NCBI GenBank assembly: GCA_022453515.1
Contig: JAJNNY010000004.1
Coordinates: 558,001 to 622,000, forward strand
Source of the DNA: Astrocystis sublimbata
Lineage: Eukaryota; Ascomycota; Sordariomycetes; Xylariales; Xylariaceae
Direction of reading: 5' to 3'
DNA length: 64,000 bases
The notes beneath the pieces were generated by a model. It was not told the origin of the DNA and did not search any database. It saw only the letters and a program-made list of their open reading frames with translations. A program made the position numbers and the translations under genes. Below are positions 45,501 through 55,528 of the stretch, piece by piece (position 1 is the stretch's first letter; each line of letters starts with the position of its first letter).

Positions 45501-45816
45501 TCGATTTAAAAGTCAGTACAGTAGATTGCCTGCCTTGGAGTTGGGCGACGTATGTATTTAGAGGTTCTAAGGCGATTTACCCAATTGGGGAACTTCGATC
45601 TTCAACACCAAGCAAGGCGCGTCGCGTCTCTCTAACTGAGCTCAGCACATGCCGAGGTCATCTCTGTCCTCCCACAAACCCATTGCATCCTGTATCTGCA
45701 TCAAGAACGAGACCAACATGTCGCATCTCGTCGTCACCCACACAATATAGTACCCATTCCTCTTCGAAAAGGATATATATTACAGCTCGTGACTTCCACG
45801 AGCCCGGCGTACAGCC
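42505..45816. other. Long spacer between divergent bZIP and chl4 genes
   Basis: About 3.3 kb without a supported gene. Direct TACATGTACCT words cluster at about 43228-43320. A perfect 18-bp palindrome centred on CCGG lies at 45239-45256 (listed separately). Open frames at 44022-44402 and 45416-45874 show no family motifs. TATATAT at about 45773-45780 lies just before the chl4 ATG. Confidence 0.45.
45239..45256. repeat. Perfect 18-bp palindrome
   Basis: ACATGCTCCGGAGCATGT is exactly self-complementary and contains CTCCGGAG at its centre. A palindrome with CCGG spacing is compatible with a Zn2Cys6 dimer site, but no factor can be named. It is about 560 bp upstream of chl4. Confidence 0.5.
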
Positions 45817-47514
45817 ATGGCGCCTCGCCTCTCCCTCCCGACCACGGCCCGTTTACCCTCTTCCCTCCGTGTGAACCCCTCCAACCCCGCCGTCACCAAG
45901 GCCCTCAACCGTCTATCGCGACCTTCACTACTCTCTCTCGCTCTCGACTGGCTTGACCCGGACAACCAGTCGCTCTGCCCGCCGCTTCTCCAAGACAACG
46001 ACGATGAATTCGAGCACGATCTTTACCCGCCGGCAGAGTCGCTGGCCGAGCTCCGGCAACTGTACGCCGACATGCAGTCGCGCAAAGGCAGCAAGCGCGA
46101 AGTCGTAGATCGCATACTCGAAGGCGACTGGCGGGACGGGCTCAGCCTATACCAGCTCGCCATGGCAGATCAGCAGTACCTGTACGACCACCCGGGCACC
46201 CTGAAGTGGGCGTGCTACAAGATCCATCGCCTGCAGACGCCCGCGCACGAGGACGATATCGAAGCCGACGGCGGCTACGAGAAGGTCGACAAACAGGCGA
46301 TGCACGTCCCGCGCTTCCACCCGAGCACGTTCCTGCAGAACCTGCAGGCCCAGGTGCTCCCTGATGTCAAAGCGCATTACAACTTCGACCGCCCGAAGGG
46401 CCTCCCGCTCCTCCTCCTGCGCATCTTCGTGCTGGACTCGCCCTACAACACCGACCTGGCCGTCTCCGCCGCATCGGGGTCCTCGTCCTCCGCCACCCGC
46501 GCCGTGACAAGCTTCGATGCCTCGCGCACCATCTACGTCGCGTTCCCCGACGCCTCGCCACACATCTTCGTCAGCAAGTCGCAGAGCACGGGGCCGATGA
46601 CGCCGCTCGAAACGCGGTCGCTGCGCGCGCTTGTCGTCGAGGGAATCCCCAAGGCCCTGTCGCGGCCCGGCGAGCGCTACGCTCTCAAGTCCGTCGACCT
46701 CCAGACCAAGAACCTGGACGCCATGCTCAGCTTGCGGGGCGCGGGCCGTGGCAACGCGGCAGCTGGGGGGTGGAGTGTGTATGCGGCGGATAAAGCCGGC
46801 GATGCCCGCACAGATAGCCCGCTCAATACGCTGCTTCCTACCCCACCGCTGTCGGATGCCCCTGCTGAGGAAGAGGAGAGGCGAGATGTCCGTGTGGGAA
46901 ACAAGGAATCCATGAGTCGCAAGAGGGTTCTAGATCCAGAGGCAGCAGAGGAGGAAAAGCGGTGCAAGCGTGCGAGGCTTGTTGCGCAGGCACGCTTCGG
47001 CGAGAGCATGAAGGTGGACGACGGCAAGGGTCTCGAGCGCGTGGATATCCTGTTCGAAGATCCTTTCCCAATACCCGCCGCAGATGTCGAGGGCGAAAAT
47101 TACGATCAGGAAGAACCTGATGCTGAACGATCGCATTCCAAAAGACCGAAGGGCCGCCGGAAAGGCGCTGACGTTAACCCCTTGGAAGAGGACGAGGAGG
47201 ATGCAGACGGCGATGCTGAAAAGCATGGAGACCGCGGAGACAGGGGGGCGACAGCTCATAAAGAAAGTCGAGATCGCATACCGACAGGATCACAAGCTCG
47301 TAGAGAAGACAGGGATCGAGACAAGTGGACATGGCGTCCCAATATACGGCTTTCGTTTCACGGGCCGCATGTTTTCGCGGGCATACGCCAATTGGTCGAG
47401 GCTGGTGTCATTGACGGTGGCCGGATGCCGGGATGGATGACGGGCGAGGACGGGGTCACTGCGGGAGCTGTGCGAAACGGAAGGATAAAGGGGTTCAAAG
47501 GCTCTGGGCTATGA
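45817..47514 (+). CDS. Inner kinetochore protein Chl4/Mis15 (CENP-N homolog)
   Basis: A subunit of the constitutive centromere-associated network that binds the CENP-A nucleosome with its Iml3/CENP-L partner and supports chromosome segregation. A single exon of 565 residues. The N-terminal pyrin-like region starts MAPRLSLPTTARLPSSLRV and runs into LSRPSLLSLALDWLD, KGSKREVVDRILEGDWR and GLSLYQLAMADQQYLYDHP, the most conserved blocks of fungal CHL4. The middle carries a beta-rich domain (TIYVAFPDASPHIFV). A long acidic, Lys/Arg-rich disordered insert at about 330-500 precedes the conserved end DKWTWRPNIRLSFHGPHVF and the C-terminal GVIDGGRMPGWMTGE. The opening is Pro/Leu-rich and begins at the first ATG after a TATA-like run. 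It is convergent with the TatD gene. Confidence 0.9.
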   Translation: MAPRLSLPTTARLPSSLRVNPSNPAVTKALNRLSRPSLLSLALDWLDPDNQSLCPPLLQDNDDEFEHDLYPPAESLAELRQLYADMQSRKGSKREVVDRILEGDWRDGLSLYQLAMADQQYLYDHPGTLKWACYKIHRLQTPAHEDDIEADGGYEKVDKQAMHVPRFHPSTFLQNLQAQVLPDVKAHYNFDRPKGLPLLLLRIFVLDSPYNTDLAVSAASGSSSSATRAVTSFDASRTIYVAFPDASPHIFVSKSQSTGPMTPLETRSLRALVVEGIPKALSRPGERYALKSVDLQTKNLDAMLSLRGAGRGNAAAGGWSVYAADKAGDARTDSPLNTLLPTPPLSDAPAEEEERRDVRVGNKESMSRKRVLDPEAAEEEKRCKRARLVAQARFGESMKVDDGKGLERVDILFEDPFPIPAADVEGENYDQEEPDAERSHSKRPKGRRKGADVNPLEEDEEDADGDAEKHGDRGDRGATAHKESRDRIPTGSQARREDRDRDKWTWRPNIRLSFHGPHVFAGIRQLVEAGVIDGGRMPGWMTGEDGVTAGAVRNGRIKGFKGSGL

Positions 47515-48103
47515 GCTGAGTCGATCGTCTTCATGGCTAGTACAACAGAGCTGCCGCTATCCAACATAATGTTTTACAATATGATCAAAGTGCATTTGAG
47601 TATGATGCTGTCGTGCGATGTGAAACCAAAATGAAAGATTCAACGTTCCTCCAGTGACTGGTATTTCGCTTAATCTCGTAATAACTATCATATATCTGAA
47701 AGAACTGCTTGAAAATAGCTTCTGTAAAATCAGAAAACAAGAATATAATAGTATTTACGGGTCATTCTATGAAAGAATTGATGTACTTGGTAGATAGTGC
47801 TTCTATTTTGAGGCGAACTTTGACTTGATTGTCATGCTATAGGGAGCTGTATGAAATTCACCGCTTATATAACGTGTTCTCCTGCCAAAGCTGCAATACA
47901 GGTAGGTCTACAAGTCTATGTCGAGTACCTATGATACCCTATTGCGCATGCTCTATCAACTCGAGGCCTCAGGTATCTCTCACTTTGTCTTCCTCCTTCG
48001 GTCTAACAATATTTCTCGTCGTCAACTTTTGAGTTACCTTATAACACCTGACTAGGAGATAGTAAACTCCCTTTTGCGATTGAACGAATGCTGAATCGGC
48101 GGC
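47515..48103. other. Convergent spacer
   Basis: About 590 AT-rich bases holding the 3' ends of chl4 and the TatD-family gene. No gene or repeat was recognised. Confidence 0.5.
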
Positions 48104-49729
48104 CTATTGTTCCCCCAGCCCAAACACTTTGACAGTATTTGCCCAGGCAGCGTCGCATACATCGCGCAGTGGCTCACCCCGCACGCCAGCGACGACTTGC
48201 GCCACGCGCTCAATCATACACGGCTCATTACGGCTCGTGACCATGGCACCTTCGACCCACTTCTCCTTCTTCACGGTGCGCCAGCGCTCTGGGAGCTCCG
48301 GTTCCTTCTTCTGGTTCTTCTTGAAAGGCTTGGCGGGCTTTGGCTGCGCGGCCGCAGACTGATCTTGCTGCTGGTTGGGCGTAGCCGTCCTGGTACCACT
48401 TGGAGTCGGAGTAGCGGTCGATGTAGGCGTGGGCTCTGACGCTGTGGTCGCGGCATCAGCACCGTCGCCAACAGGAGCAGCATAGATGCCCTCAGCCTTA
48501 GCCTTCGCCTCGAGCAAGTATCTATACCCTGCGTGCGAAGGCCGGATCTCGCACCACGGGCCGTCTGTCTCGAGCATGAGCCGGTCCAGGGGTATCTGCT
48601 TGACCACCTCGCAGTTCTCCTCCGTCTTGAAACTGCAGCCGTTGGTGCCGATGTACAGGCCCAGGTCGGCGAGCTCGTGCATCTCGGCCGCCGAACCTGT
48701 GAAACTATGCACGACGCCGCCGCGCTCCAGCTTCTCGAGCTTGCTTCCGAATTTCTCTTTCAGAAGCCCCACGAAATCCTCGTGCGCGGCCCGCGAGTGG
48801 AGGAAAAGCGGTGGCTGCGGACTCAGCGAGAGAACTAGGTCGAGCTGGGCCGCGAAGGAGTGTTGTTGAACCTTCCGGGAACAGAAATGTAGCCTGTCGT
48901 AATCGAGGCCGAATTCGCCAAAGGCGACGATGGCTGATGGGTGTGTGGTCCTGGCGGACTCGATGAGGTTGCGGAGCTCCGTGATGATCTCTTTCGTCTT
49001 CTCCGTTTCGGGCTCGTGTTCTTCGGAGACAGCCTTCTCTGGATCGGGGTCACTTGGCATGGTGTACTCTTTTAAGTCGTGATGGGCGTGAGATGAACTG
49101 AATATGGAGCTGGAGCAAGGGTGGATGCCAGCTGTTGTGTAGACGATGCCCGCTATGGGATTATCAGTAGATATTTCTTATGATGGCAAGAGTGAGCAGC
49201 CCACACACGATATTCTTGGGCTATGCCAAGTGCGCTCTTCGAGCTTGCGAAGTCAGACCCGGTCACGATCAGCTTCTGACATCCAACCTGTTGCGCGCGA
49301 GACACCACGGCTTGGAGATCATCTGGATGCCGCTCCTTTCTACCGTATACACCTCTGAAGATGGGATCTGCAAGGTTTATGCCGATCTAGAGGCATTGTG
49401 AAGATAATTAGCAAGACAGATTCATAAGAAGTGTGTTGTACCAACAAACATAAACCATGACTGCGGTCTCATGCCCGAAGATGTTTTCACCGAAGCTATG
49501 AAGCTGTTGGATTTGGTGAATAGTATATGTTGTGGTTCAGACTTACATCTACATAGCGGGGCTTATAAGTCGAGTTGCTATCAATAGAAGTAGCAGCTGG
49601 CCCAGGGCCTGTCGCCTGAGAAGCCATCATGGGGATGGGTGAGAAACGCCTCACTTGGAAGCCGGCAACTGGCAATCGACTGCTTCTTAAGTAGGCACCG
49701 CAATTGAGAAATCTTTTGCTGCAAATCAT
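48104..49729 (-). CDS. TatD-family metal-dependent deoxyribonuclease
   Basis: A TIM-barrel exonuclease; homologs act in DNA repair, apoptosis-like DNA degradation and turnover of oxidised DNA. Three exons on the minus strand (49729-49547, 49386-49209, 49152-48104) give 469 residues. The barrel opens with YVDIGINLADPIFRGVY and IVYTTAGIHPCSS. Metal-site residues visible are Glu200 (GEFGLDYDR), His239 (LHSRAAHEDF), His269 (VVHSFTG) and Asp317 (LETDGPW). An Ala/Thr/Pro/Gln-rich linker at about 345-400 interrupts the C-terminal part before ERWRTVKKEKW and PCMIERVAQVVAG. The first 33 residues are basic and rich in Arg, Ser and Phe (RSSRLPVAGFQVRRFS) and precede a second Met pair at about 34-35. This suggests mitochondrial and cytosolic or nuclear forms from alternative starts. 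It is larger than typical TatD (about 300 residues) because of the linker and N-terminus. Confidence 0.9.
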
Positions 49730-51159
49730 AAGGAGCTAATCAATACAATTCCAGATTATCGCATTTAGTGACTCATCGTGAGTTTAACGATTGGGGCTGC
49801 GCTCAACCTCGTTCCAAGGTTTAAACCTAGACCCATACTGTTCAACCATATACCCTTGCTCGCCTTGGAAGGACGGTTGCATGAAGAATGGGTACTTGAC
49901 CAGCTTATGTGCATGTGACGAGTATGTGCATAGTCGGTTATTGCATATTTCCCATTATTCATGTAAACGTTCAGAGTTCTAGGCTTGACATCGTAAGGTA
50001 GGCACCTTTGAGTGCCCAAGGGCAGCTGATAACTCGATTGCAATAATGAGTAGCTAAACAGCTGTATTCAACAGTGTGACAAGGTTCGATGAAGTCTCCA
50101 AGCTGCTTGGTAATCGAGTGAGTCAATCTCAACATCAAATCTCGGCTTGATAGTGGGCCTTTTTCTATTCGTCTTACAACAACCTTATACAGGCTAGGCT
50201 GTGCACCTGTCCACTTACTTCGCATCTTGAGTGTTACCCTTTCGGACGGCCAAGAGACAGCCCTGAGGTCTTGAAGCAAACAAATCCAGATGTGCATACC
50301 AGGTTGCTTCGAGGTGACTCGCACTTTACGCGTCTTGGTGAGCCCCTTTCGAGTTAGTCTCATGTGGGGTGTTCTTCTCCCCTGTCTTGTCCAAACTGGG
50401 CAGTATGTAGTGGTTCAAGAGGACCTCGGCTTCAAACAGTTTTAGACTCGTGAAATACGTGATCCCATATGTAAATCGACCGTATCAAAGGAACTGCACA
50501 ATAGATTCTACAAGGCTGAATTGTTCCCGATGTTAGTACGTATCTGAATGCTTAAAATAAAGAAAGTGGTTGCATGAATTGACCCTCCCGAGTCCTCAGC
50601 TGCAGACCCCGCCATCGGGGGATAAACCGCGTCAATGCGCGTTAAGTGGCTCGCTAGGTACAAAGTACTACCCCATACTAAAATCGCCGAATTGCTGAAT
50701 AATTGCACTACTTGCCTACCCCTAGACAGCCTACAAAACACTGCTAAAGAGGCTTGCAGCTGGCAAGGTGAGGGTCTCTCAGCTGAGGCGAGGGCAAACA
50801 GGCAGTGTTTGTCCCCTGTTGCTCTGGTCTCCAGGACCGACGCGCTAAACCTGTGCTACGACGCGGTTTCCTAGTGAACAGCGCGTCCGTATTTAAGATT
50901 GCAAGGTGGGCATATATTTTCCATCGCTTTTCCTACTCCCATCATCACCACCACCACCACCACCACTACCAAACACAATTGCCTCCTTTGATACCCACAG
51001 ATTCTTGACAGCACTGAGGCTGCTGAGTTCTGACTACCCCCATTTAATTCCTACAGCTGCTGCATTATCGGCATATCGGCATACTTAGCAGCGTCGTCGT
51101 CTCACACCCTCTCCTGCTAGTGTTCCCTCCCAACCCTTGTTCCTAATCCACGAGTCACG
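49730..51159. other. Divergent spacer with the rnr1 promoter
   Basis: About 1.4 kb between the TatD-family gene and rnr1. It contains a cluster of ACGCG/CGCGT sites (listed separately) and a CAC-triplet microsatellite at about 50945-50967 in the likely rnr1 leader. A minus-strand open frame at 49971-50363 (130 codons, ATG start) has no recognisable motif and was not called. Confidence 0.5.
50628..50886. promoter_or_regulatory. Cluster of MBF/MCB-type ACGCG sites upstream of rnr1
   Basis: Five ACGCG or CGCGT cores lie between 275 and 530 bp upstream of the rnr1 ATG: CGCGT at 50628-50632 and 50638-50642, ACGCG at 50840-50844 and 50861-50865, and CGCGT at 50882-50886. ACGCG is the core of the MCB element bound by the Mbp1/Swi6-type MBF complex, which drives ribonucleotide reductase and other G1/S genes in yeasts. 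The role in this fungus is inferred. Confidence 0.5.
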
Positions 51160-54078
51160 ATGTATGTCAAGAAGAGAGGTAAGATCCCCAAGCCACCCTT
51201 TCCTGACCCCTCAATCACGTCGGCTACTAACCTTCGCAAAGACGGCCGCCAGGAGCGGGTCCAATTCGACAAGATCACTGCCCGTGTATCACGTCTGTGT
51301 TACGGACTTGACCCTGACCATGTCGACCCCGTTGCTATCACCCAGAAGGTCATCTCGGGTGTTTACGGAGGTGTCACTACTGTCCAGCTCGACGACTTGG
51401 TAAGTGAGAATGAAGCAATGGCCCCGAGTGCCGAGAAACACCGTGTCTAACAGGAAGATCAACAACAGGCAGCCGAGACCGCCGCCTACATGACCGTCAC
51501 CCACCCAGACTATGCCATCCTGGCTGCCCGCATCGCCGTCTCAAACCTACACAAGCAGACCAAGAAGCAGTGGTCTACGGTCGTTAGCGATCTCTTCCAC
51601 TACGTCAACCCCAAGAACAACACACCGTCGCCCATGATATCACAGGAGACATACGATTGCGTCATGAGACACAGGGAGGAGTTTGACTCGGCAATTGTGT
51701 ACGACCGCGACTTCAACTACCAGTACTTTGGCTTCAAAACTCTGGAGCGATCATACCTTCTCAAAATCAACGGCAAGATTGTCGAGAGACCTCAGCACAT
51801 GATCATGCGGGTGGCTGTAGGCATTTGGGGAGATGATGTGGAGAGGGTCCTCGAGACATACAACCTCATGTCCCTCAAATACTTCACACATGCTTCCCCG
51901 ACTCTCTTCAACGCCGGAACCCCACAACCTCAGATGTCGTCCTGCTTCTTGGTTGACATGAAGGACGACAGCATTGACGGCATCTACGATACCCTCAAGA
52001 CATGTGCCATGATCTCTAAAATGGCCGGAGGCATTGGACTGAACATACATCGGATCCGTGCCACTGGCTCTTACATTGCCGGTACAAACGGTACATCCAA
52101 TGGTATTGTTCCCATGCTTCGGGTCTTCAACAACACCGCTCGTTACGTCGATCAAGGTGGCAACAAGCGACCCGGTGCTTTTGCAATCTATCTTGAGCCT
52201 TGGCACTCGGATGTGTTTGAGTTCTTAGATCTGCGAAAGAACCATGGCAAGGAGGAAATCCGTGCTCGTGACCTCTTCCTTGCTCTCTGGATCCCTGACC
52301 TCTTCATGAAGCGTGTGGAGAAGAACGGCGAGTGGACGCTTATGTGCCCCAACGAATGTCCTGGACTGGCCGATGTCTACGGTGACGAGTTCGAGGCCCT
52401 CTACGAGCAATATGAAGCTCAAGGTAAAGGCCGCCTGACCATCAAGGCTCAGAAACTCTGGTATGCTATTCTTGAAGCCCAGACGGAGACTGGAAACCCC
52501 TTCATGCTCTACAAGGATCACGCCAATCGCAAGAGCAACCAGAAGAACTTGGGTACAATCCGCAGTTCTAATCTGTGCACTGAGATCATCGAATACTCTG
52601 CCCCAGACGAGGTGGCTGTCTGCAACCTGGCATCTATGGCTCTCCCTTCCTTTGTGGATTACAACTCGGAGAGCTACGACTTTCAGAAGTTGCACGAAGT
52701 TACTCAAGTCGTTGTTCGCAACCTCAACAGGGTTATCGATGCCAATCACTATCCCGTCATCGAGGCGCGCAACAGCAATATGCGGCATCGCCCTATCGGT
52801 CTAGGTGTTCAGGGCCTGGCGGATACCTTCCTTGCTCTTCGCATGCCTTTCGAATCCCCTGAAGCTCGTCAACTCAACAAGCAGATCTTTGAGACAATGT
52901 ACCATGCCGCTTTGACTGCATCAATGGAGATTGCTCAACACGAGGGCCCCTACTCCACATACGAGGGTTCCCCTGTATCTCAAGGCATCCTCCAGTACGA
53001 TATGTGGAATGTGACCCCTTCTGATCTCTGGGACTGGGCTACCCTGAAGGAGCAAATCAAGCAACACGGTATCCGTAACAGTCTGCTCATGGCTCCTATG
53101 CCGACTGCGAGTACCTCGCAGATTTTGGGTAACAATGAATGCTTCGAGCCTTACACGTCCAACATCTACTCGCGTCGTGTCTTGGCAGGCGACTTCCAAG
53201 TTGTCAACCCTTGGCTTCTAAAGGACCTGGTCGATCTAGGTCTGTGGTCCGACAATATGAAGAACCGCATCATTGCCGAGAACGGTTCCGTTCAGAACAT
53301 CGCCAGCATCCCTGCTGAAGTCAAGGCTCTATACAAGACTGTCTGGGAAATTTCTCAGCGAACTGTTGTTCAGATGGCTGCCGACCGAGGTGCTTTCATC
53401 GACCAGTCTCAGTCACTCAATATCCATATGAAGGACCCTACAATGGGCAAAATCACCAGCATGCACTTTGCTGGATGGAAACTCGGTCTCAAGACTGGCA
53501 TGTACTACTTACGAACGCAAGCTGCTGCTCAGCCTATTCAGTTCACCGTTGATCAGGCAGCATTGAAGGCTATCGACTCAGCAGCTGCTAAACCCGGCGC
53601 GTTGAAGAAGCGGGCGCCTCCTTCCGGTACCCATATGTCTTCACCGTCTCCTTCTGTCTCGCGGTCGACCTATGCTCCTAAGAGGCAAGATTCCAACATC
53701 ATCGCCTCGCCTCACGGTGTTCCCACGCCTAGTACCACACCTCCTCCACTGAAGGAAGCAATCGTTGCGGAAACAGTTGCGTCATCCATCAAAGTCCCCA
53801 CCTTCAAGGCGGATGCACCCGAAGGCGAAAGCCCGAAAGCTCTGCCCACGGAGCCCACAGAGGAACCGAAGGTCAATGAGCTGCCAGAGGCTGCCGTCGA
53901 AGGCCTCAAGTCACCAGACCAAGAGGAAGATAAGAGCAAGGAGCGTGAATACGATATCTATGCTGACGCTGTTCTGGCTTGTAAGTGACCCCGAATTCAA
54001 GTTTTCGCTACGGACAAAACTAACAACACTATAGGTAGCATTGAGAACCCCGAAGAATGCATTATGTGCAGTGGCTAA
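51160..54078 (+). CDS. Ribonucleoside-diphosphate reductase large subunit (class Ia, R1)
   Basis: Reduces all four ribonucleoside diphosphates to deoxy forms with the small subunit Rnr2; rate-limiting for DNA precursor supply. Four exons (51160-51178, 51242-51399, 51469-53980, 54035-54078) give 910 residues. The 19-base first exon encodes MYVKKRD, the start of the ATP-cone activity site (about 1-95). Catalytic residues match those of yeast almost in number: the Cys218/Cys444 redox pair, Asn427-Cys429-Glu431 in SSNLCTEI for the thiyl chemistry, and Tyr738-Tyr739 for radical transfer. A Pro/Ser-rich tail of about 150 residues ends in CIMC (Cys905, Cys908), the swinging disulfide that re-reduces the active site. 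The last 14 codons are in a separate exon that is easy to miss. MCB-type sites upstream fit S-phase control. Confidence 0.97.
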
Positions 54079-55528
54079 GAGGGGTACGATGTGCACGAAA
54101 AGTGACGAAATTATGTAATTGGGAACGATGGTATTGTAATATGTGATAGACGATATGCATGAGATGAGGTTGTCCGGCAATATCAGGATGACTGCTTTGT
54201 CATAGCAGCCTCGGAGCTGCTATGTGCCAGAAGCATTCAGCTGCAGGACTTATATGCCGTCAGGGTACTGTACACGTGTTGGTCTCATGACCTTTTTGCC
54301 GGCAATATTTTGCTGGGTCGGCGTTTATGATTTATACAGATCAATGAGGCATCAATCATCAGCCACGATAACTTCCTCATAGACGTTCTTGCTCTGTGAC
54401 TTGCGGCGGTTGTTCCTGGCGCCTTGACATGGTTATATTGTGACGCTAGTATTCCTAATGTCGATGGCATAATGAATTGGATAGTACTAATATGAAGCTA
54501 CTAGTAGGCACCACCTGCCATCAATGGTCCCGTGATTCAAATTTGTGCCCGAATAGAAACGCTCAAGATGTGAGTAAGGCAGTGAGTGGGTGTCACATGA
54601 TGCTTGGTGGTGTCGAGCTGCCAGATTGTCCCTTGACTCCACGCTAAAGCGTTCAACCGATAAAAGGTTTAAACCCGTCGTAGGTGTGTGATGAGCCTTC
54701 TGCCGTGCCTTTGCACGAGCCAACTACAAAGTAGGCCAAGTACCTACGCACGAACCTCACTGGTGATCTCTAGAAGGCGATGTCAGGAGACTTTCTGTAT
54801 TGTCGATGTTTTTGAAGAAGGAAGACATGGACCTACAGGCTGGAGTTGATTTGTAAGTTTGAGAAGCGGAAGTTGGGACTTTTGACTTTTCAGTTGCGGA
54901 TTCTTGACAGTTTCTCCCATTACAAAGGTGGATGAATAATGCAGGCTTAACTGTCCGGTGGGCACGGTGTGAGTAACTTTATTACTTGTATAATAGTACT
55001 TCTGGTGCTATATATGTGTATCTAAGTACATATAGAAGTTATTAAAAGCTACCTAAGTAGGTATGTTATATAGGTACCTAGCTGTTAAGTACCTAGTATG
55101 ACTCGATGATTATGTGGTGATTCTCTAAGCATATACTCACATGGGTACAAATATAGATACTTAAGTACCTAAGTAGGTTATTAGAGACTAGCGCGAGGTT
55201 ATTGTCTTCGATAAAATATTTGGGAGCTGTATGGCTTCCAAGTTTGCAAGTTTAATTATGGATTAGGGTAGGTAATCATGTTTTATTGCATACTCGTAGA
55301 CCGACACCTATCACGGAAAACTGCGTTATGGTTTAACAGATGTGCCGCCACAGCCAAACTCCCCACCTGACAATGTCTTCAACCCGAAATTCTGCTCTAT
55401 ATAATGATAATGACATTGTTGCGCCACAAGGCAATTGTAAAGATCAAAGAGAAAGCAGGGCATATGAAGTGACACTTTTGTAAAGTCAACAACCTCAGAA
55501 GAAGCCAGAGTTGTAGATTTCTGGGTAA
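54079..55528. other. Spacer with TACCTAAGTAGGTA-type words
   Basis: About 1.45 kb between convergent rnr1 and the HET gene. From about 55035 to 55190 the words CTACCTAAGTAGGTA, TAGGTACCTA and TTAAGTACCTAAGTAGG recur in AT-rich sequence; these are partly palindromic low-complexity motifs seen elsewhere in the window (about 950, 2500, 43250). No gene was recognised. Confidence 0.45.

Noticed and set aside
49971..50363. Minus-strand open frame of 130 codons with an ATG
   Set aside because: No motif, no homology I recognise, in a promoter-rich spacer; possible but unsupported.
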